From NCBI RefSeq assembly GCF_000152805.1, contig NZ_CH902578.1:1208992-1272991 (forward strand): DNA of 64,000 nt, written 5' to 3'. Below the pieces are notes generated by a model, which did no database searches, was not told the origin of the DNA, and saw nothing but the letters and a program-made list of their open reading frames with translations. This DNA is from Maritimibacter alkaliphilus HTCC2654 (GTDB taxonomy: Bacteria; Pseudomonadota; Alphaproteobacteria; Rhodobacterales; Rhodobacteraceae). The position numbers and the translations under genes were made by a program. How positions within the stretch are numbered: the first letter of the stretch is position 1; every line of letters starts with the position of its first letter. This document shows positions 24,610 through 33,095 of this stretch, piece by piece.

Positions 24610-26646
24610 TTATTCCGCTGCCTGGACCATCTGTTGAAGTGAGATCACGACGAATTCCGCCGGTTTCAGCGGCGCGAACCCGACCACCACGTTGACGATG
24701 CCAATGTCGATGTCGCTCTGCGGCGTCGTCGATGCGTCGCAGGCCACGAAGAACGCCTCCTGCGCGGTGACGCCCTTGAAGGCGCCCGCGCGAAACAGCC
24801 GTTGCATGAAGGCATTCACGTTCACCCGGATCTGCGACCACAATTCGTCGCCGTTGGGCTGATGGACCGCCCAGCGCAGCCCCTCGGACAGCGAGCGCAG
24901 GATATGATTCGCGGTGCGCCGAACGGGGATGTATTTGTATTCGCTCCCTTTCGCATCGGCGCCGTCCACTGTGCGCGACCCGAATGCGACCGTTCCGTAG
25001 ATCGGGAATTTGCGGATCACGTTCAGGCCGACGGGGTTGAGAACGCCGTGGTGGCTGTCGGACAGGTCCACCGCCGGGCCGTAGACGCCGGTCAGAACCG
25101 CGTTGGTCCCGGCAGGTGCCTGCCAGACGCCCGCCTCCGCATCGGTGCGGGCATAAAGCCCCGCAATCGCGCCCGACGGCGGATGCGTCCGGATGCTGCC
25201 GGGCACGAGCGGTTCATCCACCCGGATGTTCGGGAAATAGGCGGCCGCATGTTCCGAAGCGAAAGTGAAACGCCCGCTTTTCCAGGCCTCGGCCCCCACA
25301 TAGGTGGTCACGTCGGGCGGCGGGTCGATCAGGAGAAAGGCGAATTTCTTGTCGCAGATGCGCGCGGCCTCGCCATAGACCGCGCCGTAGTTGGAATGCT
25401 GCGGCGCGTTGGGGTCGCCCGGGCTAGGTCGCACGATGTCGGGCAGGCAGAGGATGTTGAAGAACGGGTCGGGCTCCTCCAACGCCGTGATCGCGGACTT
25501 GAAGTCGTCCGACGTCGGCTGCCCGTGGCTTTGCCCGGTCGCGCCGGGAACCAGCCCGCTCACATTCACATGGGCCGCCGGGTATTTCGCGCCGAGTTGG
25601 TAGCGCGACGGACCTTCGGTCTTGGCGTCGAGCCCGTAGGTCGCGATCAGGTTGGTGCCGGATGTCGGCGCGGAAAGGGTGACGGTCCCATCCGTGCGCC
25701 GGGCCTGCGTGGCCGAGCCGACCGGGGCACTCAGCATCAGGCGCAGGAACGCGCCGCCCTCCTCCGCCATCGCGACCACCGCGTAGTCGCCCATTTTCGC
25801 CTTGAGGGGTTCGTCCTCGGCAATCGCTCCGGCGATGGCGGCGGTCAGTTTCTTGGCGAGTTCCAGTGGCGTGGCGGGCTGGGCCTTGCCCGAAAGAAAC
25901 ACCGTGATTTCGTGCCCGTCGATCGAGGCCGCCGGATCAGGGGTGCCGTCGGCTTTCGGGAAGGTGACCGACAGCTTGACCCTGACGTCCGCACCGAACG
26001 TGCCCGGGGTCGGGGCGGTCCCGATCGCATAGACCGACCCGGTCGTTTCGGGCGCTGCATTGTCGATCCCGTTCACCTCGACGCTGACGATTTGCGAGCC
26101 GAGGCCCGCGTCGTTCACCACGAGCGGTGCGAAGCGGGCCGAAGACGACGAGGTCGAGATGTCGCCAAATCGTTCGACGCGCCCGGTGGCCCGGTCGGTG
26201 ATCGTCATGTTGAACCGCTTGGCATCCCCGTCTTCGCCGAAGGGGTCGGCTTCGATCCCGAAGGCGTCGAAAGCCACGAAAATCTCGTTCGAGGCCGCGC
26301 CGGAGGACAGGGCGGTGACGGTGAGAGAGGTCTGGGTGTCCGTATCCGCCCGTTTGAACCCGCTTGAGGCCGCGACGGCCCCCTCCGGCGGCACCCGCAG
26401 GACGTAGGCCTCGGACCCGCCGTTGGCGAAGAAGTGGAGCACGGAATAGGACAGGTTCGAGGTCTGGCTGAGGCCCCCGAACGCGCGCTCGAAATCCGCG
26501 AAGCTGAAGATACGGATCGGCCTGTTGTCGATCCCGGTCACCGTGGGGCCGACGAACAGCGCGACCGAGGTGGACGCGCCCGTGATGGGCCGCACGCCGC
26601 TTGGCAGTTCCTGAGTGTAGACGCCCGGATGTTTGAGTTGCAGCAT
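24610..26646 (-). CDS. Contractile sheath protein
   Basis: A 678-residue tail-sheath protein. It begins LQLKHPGVYTQELPSGVRPI, and continues with TSVALFVGPTVTG and FGGLSQTSNLSYSVLHFFANGG, the usual sheath N-terminus. The C-terminus (YKYIPVRRTANHILRSLSEG, then LQQMVQAA) is also classic. At nearly 680 residues it is longer than many eCIS sheaths, so a surface domain of about 200 residues is probably inserted in the middle. The ATG at 26646 was chosen over 26655 because the perfect AGGAGG lies ten bases upstream of it but only one base from 26655. First gene of the operon. Confidence 0.94.
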   Translation of the reverse strand: MLQLKHPGVYTQELPSGVRPITGASTSVALFVGPTVTGIDNRPIRIFSFADFERAFGGLSQTSNLSYSVLHFFANGGSEAYVLRVPPEGAVAASSGFKRADTDTQTSLTVTALSSGAASNEIFVAFDAFGIEADPFGEDGDAKRFNMTITDRATGRVERFGDISTSSSSARFAPLVVNDAGLGSQIVSVEVNGIDNAAPETTGSVYAIGTAPTPGTFGADVRVKLSVTFPKADGTPDPAASIDGHEITVFLSGKAQPATPLELAKKLTAAIAGAIAEDEPLKAKMGDYAVVAMAEEGGAFLRLMLSAPVGSATQARRTDGTVTLSAPTSGTNLIATYGLDAKTEGPSRYQLGAKYPAAHVNVSGLVPGATGQSHGQPTSDDFKSAITALEEPDPFFNILCLPDIVRPSPGDPNAPQHSNYGAVYGEAARICDKKFAFLLIDPPPDVTTYVGAEAWKSGRFTFASEHAAAYFPNIRVDEPLVPGSIRTHPPSGAIAGLYARTDAEAGVWQAPAGTNAVLTGVYGPAVDLSDSHHGVLNPVGLNVIRKFPIYGTVAFGSRTVDGADAKGSEYKYIPVRRTANHILRSLSEGLRWAVHQPNGDELWSQIRVNVNAFMQRLFRAGAFKGVTAQEAFFVACDASTTPQSDIDIGIVNVVVGFAPLKPAEFVVISLQQMVQAAE

Positions 26647-27197
26647 GGCCGCCATACCTCCTGAAATTCGTTTTCCCGGGTCGCGCGACATGCGCGGACC
26701 GGACCGCAATCAATCAAGTCATGAGCCACAGAGAGACCACCACGAGAGCCGCCCTGTCCGGGTGGCCGCCGTCAAAATACTTAGCGATTCCTCGTGGTTC
26801 GCCTTCACGCTGCGCTAGAACCGATTGGCGAGTCAACACTCGCGCGTCCGGCCGGGCGGGCGCGACGGCCCGTTCGATTTCGAACTCCGACGCGAGCCGA
26901 TCGGGCGGCGCGCGACGCAAGATTTTGAAATCAAGCGTGAATTTGACGCCGCTGGGTGTTGCCTTGCGGGCTCGCAAGAAATGGCCGCGCGGGTCGAACA
27001 TCCGGCGAACGTCGCCTGCCGGTTGTGCGTGCCGACTGCCCGGACTTGGGGCGATGGCGGCCTTGAAATAAAGCGGTTTCGACGTGTCCTGGAACAGGGT
27101 GGCCGCAGGGCTGCCCAAGATGAAAACGGACTGTTGCGCGCAGGATCACCGCCAATCCGATGAACCGCGCAAATCCGCAGGGGTCATAGCGGTCCGG
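26647..27197 (-). other. Intergenic region upstream of the eCIS operon
   Basis: About 550 bases with no convincing gene; open frames here on both strands have no recognisable domain and poor composition. It must hold the sheath promoter. I see AGGAGG at 26656-26661 (read on minus), an 8-base inverted repeat (accacgag 26739-26746, ctcgtggt 26791-26798) 44 bases apart, and a perfect hairpin with 6-base arms and a 4-base loop at 26963-26978. A minus-strand TTGACT lies at 26831-26836, but no good -10 follows at usual spacing, so no promoter is called. Confidence 0.5.
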
Positions 27198-28388
27198 TCA
27201 GTAGGGTTCTGCGCGTCCTTGCCGGCTGAGATGCGGGACGACAGCCAGCAAAGCGGGCACGATATCGCGCCCCAGTCCGCGCGCCCGTTGCGGGAGCCAC
27301 CCCTGCCCCGCCATCGGGTGCAAGGTGGTATCCTTCGTGGCTTGTTCCAAGAGAACCGAAAGGGATTTGGGGAACGCCGCGCCGACCCAGTTCCATGCCA
27401 TGCCCAGATCGGCCACGGCAGGCGCCGCACCGCCCGGATAGGGGTGGCCGGTTTCATAGTCGGGCGATGCCGCGTCCAGCGCCGTCTCGAAAGTCCGGAA
27501 GATGTCCCAACGGTCGGGCGTCCATGTCGGAACATTCTCCGACGGCCAGATGAAATTGCAGCGCAACTCGTTGTCGGAATGACCGTCGAGGAAGAAATCC
27601 AGACCGCGTGCAAGCATCTGCTCACGGATCGCCACCACTTCCGGGGCGCGTTCGGGGTCCGGGCTTTCCCATTCCCGGTTGAGGTTCGCGCCCGCCGCAT
27701 TGGCCCGCGACAGCCCAAGCGCGTTTCCGTCGGGGTTCGCATTCGGCACGATGTAGAGCACCGCTTGTTCCCGCAGCACCCGTGCGGCGGCGTCATAGGG
27801 GTCGAGCAGACGGTCGAACAGGCCCTCAAGGAAGAACCCGCCCTGCGTCTCGGACGGGTGCTGGCGCGTGGTGATCCAGAGGTTCGGCTTGTCGGGGCCG
27901 GGCGTGCCGAAGGTCAGGAGGTCGATGGGGCGGCCCTGCACCGACTGTCCGATCACCTCGAGCCGCACATCGGGGTCTTTGAGCGCCCGGTAGGTCAGCG
28001 CCTGATCGCGTTCGGGGCCGAAGGGCGGAAACTCGGCGAAGGTGACGAGGTCGCCCTTGGGCGTGTAGCTGAATGTCCATGTCTCGCCATCCGAAACGGC
28101 AGGCACGCGAAACCAGGTCTCGCCATCCTCGCTGACCAGCGGGCCGGTGTTGGTCCAGGCGTCCTCCACATCGTCGCGGTTGTCCATGCGGTTCGCCACG
28201 CTCGCGCCGATGTCCTCGAACACGAAGGTCAGCGGCACGCCGCGCGCGCCGGAGACGCGGAAATTATACCACGCGAAGAACGGGGTTCCGGGGTCTTTCG
28301 GCAGAGACAGCCGGATGTTGGACGAGTCCGAGGCGTCGATCACGTTGATGCGCCCCTGCGGGATGTTGCCGCTGATCGAAAGGGTCAT
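27198..28388 (-). CDS. M14-family zinc carboxypeptidase (cytosolic CCP-like), copy 1
   Basis: A 396-residue protein. Residues 1-125 form a beta-rich N-terminal domain as in cytosolic carboxypeptidases. The peptidase domain has the zinc motif HPSE near residue 177, NPDGNALGLSRANAAGANLN (substrate-binding Asn/Arg area), the third zinc ligand in DGHSD near residue 268, and a catalytic Glu candidate in SVLLEQ near residue 344. No signal peptide is seen, so it should act in the cytoplasm. Last gene of the hydantoinase/transporter operon, two bases after the aldo/keto reductase. A paralogue with the same layout is the first gene (40947-42107). Confidence 0.88.
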   Translation of the reverse strand: MTLSISGNIPQGRINVIDASDSSNIRLSLPKDPGTPFFAWYNFRVSGARGVPLTFVFEDIGASVANRMDNRDDVEDAWTNTGPLVSEDGETWFRVPAVSDGETWTFSYTPKGDLVTFAEFPPFGPERDQALTYRALKDPDVRLEVIGQSVQGRPIDLLTFGTPGPDKPNLWITTRQHPSETQGGFFLEGLFDRLLDPYDAAARVLREQAVLYIVPNANPDGNALGLSRANAAGANLNREWESPDPERAPEVVAIREQMLARGLDFFLDGHSDNELRCNFIWPSENVPTWTPDRWDIFRTFETALDAASPDYETGHPYPGGAAPAVADLGMAWNWVGAAFPKSLSVLLEQATKDTTLHPMAGQGWLPQRARGLGRDIVPALLAVVPHLSRQGRAEPY

Positions 28389-28389
28389 G

Positions 28390-29442
28390 TCAGGCCTCGT
28401 TCAGATTGTATTTCATGATCCGGCCATGGCGGCCGTCTCGGTCGCGCTCGACGTCGTAGACGTCGCCATCGACCACGTCGTGACGGTCGAGCTCGGCCTC
28501 GATCCGGGCGAGATCGTCGTCGTCGAGCGCGATGTCGAACACGCGCGCGTGGCGGCCGAGGTGGCCGTCATGGCGCACGCCCACGATGATCGCCGTCACT
28601 TGCGGCTCCAGCAGCATGGCGCGCATCGCGATGGAGGCGATGTCGGTGTCGTGCTTGTCCGCGATGTCGCGCAGCAGGCGCAGAAGCGACTGGAACACGT
28701 CCCACCCGCCGATGTCCTCGATGATGAGCTTGTATTTGGTGAGCGAACGGTTTTCGAGCGCCCCGGTCGGCTCGTCCACGCCAAGCCATTTGTCCGAAAG
28801 GAACCCGCCCGCGACGGTGCCGTAGCACAAGAGGTTGATGCCCTTGGCGGCACAGAAATCGACCATGCGTTTCCGCGGGCGGCGGTCGATCAACGAGTAC
28901 TGAAGCTGGATCGAAGTCATGTCGAACCCGGCACCGTCCAGCGCGATCATGCAGTCCGTGTTGTAGTTCGTGGTGCCAAGCCGGTCGATCTTGCCCGCCG
29001 CCTGCATCTCGGACAGCCACGAGGCCACTTCGAGGTAACGCGGCACGTCCAGATCCCACCAATGAAACTGCACGAGATCGAGCCGCTCGGCATCCAGACG
29101 GCGAAGCGAGCGGTCGATGGTCGTCTCCACATCCGCCTTGCGAATGGTGGCGAGCTTGTCGAGGTCCGGCACGCATTTGGTATGGACCTTGAGCCTGTCC
29201 AGCAGGTCGGTCCGCCCGTTCGCCTTGGCATCACGGCGGAACGCGCCGATCAGGTCTTCGACACCGGTATAGATGTCGGCGCAATCGAAGGCGGTGATCC
29301 TGGCGTCCATGTAGGCATACATCTCGCGCACGGCCTGCGCCTCGTCGATCCTTCCGTGGCCGCCTGCCAGATGCCAGCCGCCCTTGATGAGGCGGCTGAT
29401 CGAATATCCATCGCCCATCTCGGCGCGTTCCATGTCACTCAT
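28390..29442 (-). CDS. Aldo/keto reductase
   Basis: A 350-residue member of the aldo/keto reductase family. The catalytic set is visible: Asp and Tyr in DCADIYTG near residue 55, Lys in KVHTKCV, and His in VQFHWWD. NADPH-binding residues would lie in the C-terminal IIVGVRHDGHL area. The ATG at 29442 has GAGGAG eight bases upstream and starts two bases after the stop of the preceding gene. A longer upstream frame lies within that gene and is rejected. It probably reduces a carbonyl product of the pathway encoded by this operon; substrate unknown. Confidence 0.88.
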   Translation of the reverse strand: MSDMERAEMGDGYSISRLIKGGWHLAGGHGRIDEAQAVREMYAYMDARITAFDCADIYTGVEDLIGAFRRDAKANGRTDLLDRLKVHTKCVPDLDKLATIRKADVETTIDRSLRRLDAERLDLVQFHWWDLDVPRYLEVASWLSEMQAAGKIDRLGTTNYNTDCMIALDGAGFDMTSIQLQYSLIDRRPRKRMVDFCAAKGINLLCYGTVAGGFLSDKWLGVDEPTGALENRSLTKYKLIIEDIGGWDVFQSLLRLLRDIADKHDTDIASIAMRAMLLEPQVTAIIVGVRHDGHLGRHARVFDIALDDDDLARIEAELDRHDVVDGDVYDVERDRDGRHGRIMKYNLNEA

Positions 29443-29444
29443 GT

Positions 29445-29789
29445 TCACTCCTCGGTCTCGGTCAGCGGCACGGCGGTCGTCGCGGCATGGCTGAATGTGC
29501 GTTTTCCGATCCGGGTGATGCGCAGCCGGGTCGGGCAATTCGGGTCGGGACAGGCACAGGCGGCATCCGTGCTCATCCAGTCGTTCGGGTGGGTTTCGCG
29601 TTGCTTGGCGGCGAGCAGCGGCAGGACGGCGGACAGGGAGTAGATCGAGAACCCCTGTCCCTCGGGCAGATGCAGCATCTCGCCGCGCAGTTCGAAATAG
29701 TCGCCTTCCTGCCCGCAATAGATTTGGCCGGGGCCGGAGCGGACGACTTCGACGCGCAGGTCGTAAAGTTCGAATGTATCGTCTGTCAT
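29445..29789 (-). CDS. TIGR04076-family small protein
   Basis: A 114-residue protein: FELYDLRVEVV at the start, then GDYFELRGEMLHLPEGQGFS, SLSAVLPLLAAKQRET and CACPDPNCPTRLRI. This combination is that of the TIGR04076 family, small cysteine-containing proteins (here Cys-x-Cys-Pro-x4-Cys) of unknown function often found next to aldo/keto reductases and amidohydrolase-type genes. It overlaps the HyuB-like gene by four bases. No membrane segment. Confidence 0.8.
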   Translation of the reverse strand: MTDDTFELYDLRVEVVRSGPGQIYCGQEGDYFELRGEMLHLPEGQGFSIYSLSAVLPLLAAKQRETHPNDWMSTDAACACPDPNCPTRLRITRIGKRTFSHAATTAVPLTETEE

Positions 29790-31444
29790 ACGGTCTCCTC
29801 CGTCAGTCCGTCGGCACGGTCGGCAGCGTCGGCTTCCGGGTCGCGCCGGGCGGCATCGCCATAACCCGCGCCCCCCGCCGTCTCGACCCGCACCCGGTCG
29901 CCGGGTTCGACGCGCGTGCGCCATGTGCCGATGCGCCTCTCGCGGTCCGTGCCGGGGAAATAGGTGAAACGGGTCGGCTCCGGCTCGCCCCCGCCATTCA
30001 GGCCCCAGGGCCGAGTCAGCGTCTTTTTGGCAATCGACAGGAATTCGCCCGGCGCGGTGAAGGTGATGTCGCGGGTGATCCCCGGCCCGCCACGATACTC
30101 GCCGTCGCCAAAGCTGCGCGCACGCAGTTCCAGCCGTTCGACGCGCATCGCTGTGCGCGTCTCCATGATCTCGACAGGCGTGTTGCGCACGACGGTCTGG
30201 GTCAGGTGGCTGCCCGCCACCTTGCCGTCATGGGTCGCCGTCGCGCCCCAGCCGACGCCTTCGTTGTTGGACAGCGCGAACGGCTGGCCGGTGTCCGGGT
30301 GCGTGCCGATCATCATGAACCCCGGCACGTCGCCGCCAGAGGACGCCTGAACGCGGTCCGGCATCCCCTTGGCAAGCGCGGCGTAGATCAGTTCCAGCGC
30401 GATTAGCCCGGTCCACTGGGTATAGGTCGGCGCGGGGTATTCGGCGTGAAAGATCGTGCCCGGTTCCGCGATCACATCGAGCGGGCGCATGTGGCCCGCG
30501 TTGGTGGGCATTCCCGGCGAGGTCAGCGCCTTGAACGCCACCTTGGCCGTGGCCATCGTGGACCCGAGCGGCAGGTTCACGGGGCCTTTGGCGGTCGGCG
30601 CGGAGCCGGAGAAATCCATGGTCATGCGACCGTTCCGGTGCGTGACGCGAACCTTCATCAGGATCGGGTCGTCGGTGATCCCGTCGCCCTCCATCCAGTC
30701 CTCAGCCTCCCACTCACCTTCCGGCAGATCGGCAAGCGCCCGGCGCGCCACGTCTTCGCCATAGGCGATGAGTTTGGCGATCCCGGCCTCGACCCGGTCC
30801 ACGCCGAAGTTGCCCACCAGTGCGACGAGCCGCCGCTCGCCCACCTTCAACGCGCCAAGCTGCGCCTCGATATCGCCCATAAGCACGTCCGGCATCCGGC
30901 TGTTGAAGCGGATCAGCTCGAACAATTCCCGGTCGGGCACGCCGCCCTTGACCAGTTTCAGCCCCGGAAGGATCAGCCCCTCCTGATGCATGTCCGTCGA
31001 GTCGAGCACGTAGCCCGCGTCCTTGGCCCCCATGTCGATCCAGTGCGCCCGCACGCAAAGATAGGCGAAGGGCGCATCGCGCCCCGGCACGAAGACCGGC
31101 GCGATCAGGCTGACGTCCGAGACGTGGGCGGCGTTCCAGTAAGGATAATTCGCGACCACGACGTCGCCGGGGTTCAGCGTGTCCGCGCCGACGTGGCGGA
31201 TCACGGTCGGCACGGCGAAATCGTTGGCACCAAGGAACCGCGCCAGCCCCGGCGCTTCCGCGATCAGGTCGAGGTTCGCGTCATAGACGCTGATCCCGAA
31301 GTCGAGCACCTCGTAGATCACCGGGGAGAACGCGGTGCGCTTGAGCGTCGTGCGCATCTCCTCGGCGACCGAGCCAAGGCGGGCGCGCAGGATTTCCACC
31401 TCGGCCCCGTCGATATCGCGGGCGGGATCAGGCATCCGGCTCAT
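29786..31444 (-). CDS. hyuB: Hydantoinase B/oxoprolinase subunit, copy 2
   Basis: A protein of about 552 residues from the HyuB/oxoprolinase beta family. It shows TAFSPVIYEVLDFGISVYD, VVVANYPYWNAAHVSDV, AGYVLDSTDMHQEGLILPG and SGGDVPGFMMIGTHPDTG, all shared with its upstream neighbour. HyuA/HyuB pairs carry out ATP-dependent opening of hydantoins, 5-oxoproline and related rings, or carboxylations. The start is uncertain: ATG codons at 31450, 31444 and 31435 all lie near the previous stop and none has a strong ribosome site. It is a tandem paralogue of 31428-33095. Confidence 0.88.
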   Translation of the reverse strand: MSRMPDPARDIDGAEVEILRARLGSVAEEMRTTLKRTAFSPVIYEVLDFGISVYDANLDLIAEAPGLARFLGANDFAVPTVIRHVGADTLNPGDVVVANYPYWNAAHVSDVSLIAPVFVPGRDAPFAYLCVRAHWIDMGAKDAGYVLDSTDMHQEGLILPGLKLVKGGVPDRELFELIRFNSRMPDVLMGDIEAQLGALKVGERRLVALVGNFGVDRVEAGIAKLIAYGEDVARRALADLPEGEWEAEDWMEGDGITDDPILMKVRVTHRNGRMTMDFSGSAPTAKGPVNLPLGSTMATAKVAFKALTSPGMPTNAGHMRPLDVIAEPGTIFHAEYPAPTYTQWTGLIALELIYAALAKGMPDRVQASSGGDVPGFMMIGTHPDTGQPFALSNNEGVGWGATATHDGKVAGSHLTQTVVRNTPVEIMETRTAMRVERLELRARSFGDGEYRGGPGITRDITFTAPGEFLSIAKKTLTRPWGLNGGGEPEPTRFTYFPGTDRERRIGTWRTRVEPGDRVRVETAGGAGYGDAARRDPEADAADRADGLTEETV

Positions 31445-33095
31445 ACCCATAGTCACGCTTGGCCGCTGCAAGGGTCACGTAGCCCTCGGCAATGTCTGCC
31501 GCGATGGCCTCGCGGGAACGTCCAGCAGGGTCGCCATGACCGCCGCCGCCCGCCGACATGACCCGGATACGGTCGCCCGCCTTGACCGGCGTGCGTTGGG
31601 TGGACACGTCGCGTTCGCGGTCGGTGCCGGGGAACAGCGTCACGCGGTTCGCCGCAGGCTGCACCCCGCCATTCAGCGCCCATGGCGGGCTTTTCGTCTT
31701 TTTCACAACGGTCAGGAATTCGCCGTCATCCAGGAACCGGATCACCCGTGTCACGCCAGCGCCGCCGCGATGCGTCCCCGCCCCGCCGCTGTCGGGGGTC
31801 AGTTCCACCCGCTCCATGAGCATGGTTGTCTTGGTCTCCATCACCTCGAGCGGGGTGGTGCGCACGATGGCCTCGGACAGGTGCAAAAGCCCGCTTGCCC
31901 CGTCGTGATCTGGACTTGCGCCCCAACCGCAGGCTTCGTTGTTCGAGATCGCGAACATCTGGCCCGTGTCCGGGTGCGTGCCGATCATCATGAAGCCGGG
32001 CACGTCGCCGCCGGACGAGGCGGCCAGCCGATCCGGGATCGCCTTGGCAATGGCCTTGAACACAAGCTCCAGCGCGACGATCCCGGTCCAGAGCGTATAG
32101 GTCGGCGCGGGGTATTTCGCGTGGAACAGCGTGCCTTCCTCGGCCTTGACCTTGAGCGCGCGCATCTGGCCCGCGTTCGAGACGTGGTGCGGCGTGGTCA
32201 GCGATTTGAACACCGTCTTGCAGATCGCCTGCGTCGCGCCGAAAGGCATGTTGATCGGCCCCTTGGCCGCACCCGACGAGCCATCGAAGTCGATCGTAAA
32301 GTCGTCGTCGGTGATCGTGACCGTGACCTTCATCGGCACCGGATTGTCCCCGATCCCGTCGTCGTCCAGAATGTCCTCGGCGCTCCAGCTTCCCTTTGGC
32401 AGCGATTTCAGCGCCTCCGCCGTCATCGTCTCGCCGTGGGTCTGGATCGCGGCAATCGCGGCTTCCAGATCGGCGCGCCCGAATTTCTTGAGGATCTCGT
32501 GCAGCCGCCGCTCGCCCGTGCGCAGCGCTGCAACCTGAGCGTTCAGGTCGCCCAGCACGTGCTCGGGCATCCGGCTGTTGAACTTGATAAGCTCGATGAT
32601 CTCCTGCACGGGCTTGCCGTCCGAGAAGACCTTGGTGCCGGGGAACACCAGCCCCTCCTGGTGCATGTCGGTGGAATCCAGCACGTATCCGGGGTCTTTT
32701 GCCCCAAGGTCCATCCAGTGCGCCCGGATCAGCATGACGGAAAACAGCTTGCCATGCTCGTCGAACACTGGGGCCATGAGCGTTGCATCCGCCGCGTGCG
32801 CCCCGTTCCAGTAGGGGTAGTTCGAGATCAGGACATCGCCCTCTTTCAGGTTCTCGCGCCCGTAGTAGTCCAGCACCCGGCGAACCGCGTAATCGTTCGC
32901 GCCAAGGAAGAACGTCAGCCCCGGCGCTTCCGCGATCAGGTCGAGCTTGTCGTCATAGACACTGATCCCGAAGTCCAGCACCTCGTAGATCACCGGGTTG
33001 AAGCTGGTGCGCACAAGCGTGGCCTTCATCTCGTTCGCCGCAGCCGAAAGGTAGCTCTGGACGATCTCGGTGAAAGCGCCGTCTACCGTGGTCAT
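31428..33095 (-). CDS. hyuB: Hydantoinase B/oxoprolinase subunit, copy 1
   Basis: A 555-residue HyuB-family protein: TSFNPVIYEVLDFGISVYDD, DVLISNYPYWNGAHAADA, SSGGDVPGFMMIGTHPDTG and FLTVVKKTKSPPWALNGG. It overlaps HyuA by four bases, so HyuA-HyuB is probably its working complex. The next gene is a clear paralogue with long identical blocks, so three subunits (one A, two B types) may assemble. Cytoplasmic; substrate unknown. Confidence 0.9.
   Translation of the reverse strand: MTTVDGAFTEIVQSYLSAAANEMKATLVRTSFNPVIYEVLDFGISVYDDKLDLIAEAPGLTFFLGANDYAVRRVLDYYGRENLKEGDVLISNYPYWNGAHAADATLMAPVFDEHGKLFSVMLIRAHWMDLGAKDPGYVLDSTDMHQEGLVFPGTKVFSDGKPVQEIIELIKFNSRMPEHVLGDLNAQVAALRTGERRLHEILKKFGRADLEAAIAAIQTHGETMTAEALKSLPKGSWSAEDILDDDGIGDNPVPMKVTVTITDDDFTIDFDGSSGAAKGPINMPFGATQAICKTVFKSLTTPHHVSNAGQMRALKVKAEEGTLFHAKYPAPTYTLWTGIVALELVFKAIAKAIPDRLAASSGGDVPGFMMIGTHPDTGQMFAISNNEACGWGASPDHDGASGLLHLSEAIVRTTPLEVMETKTTMLMERVELTPDSGGAGTHRGGAGVTRVIRFLDDGEFLTVVKKTKSPPWALNGGVQPAANRVTLFPGTDRERDVSTQRTPVKAGDRIRVMSAGGGGHGDPAGRSREAIAADIAEGYVTLAAAKRDYGYEPDA

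Noticed and set aside
2467-26646. Prophage or type VI secretion locus
   Set aside because: No capsid, terminase, lysis or integrase gene and no TssJKLM or ClpV-type gene; AAA+ ATPase, DUF4255 and DUF4157 proteins are eCIS markers.
26714-27118. A 134-codon minus-strand frame between the M14 gene and the sheath
   Set aside because: No ribosome site or family, Arg-rich composition and an overlapping plus frame of similar quality; treated as intergenic.
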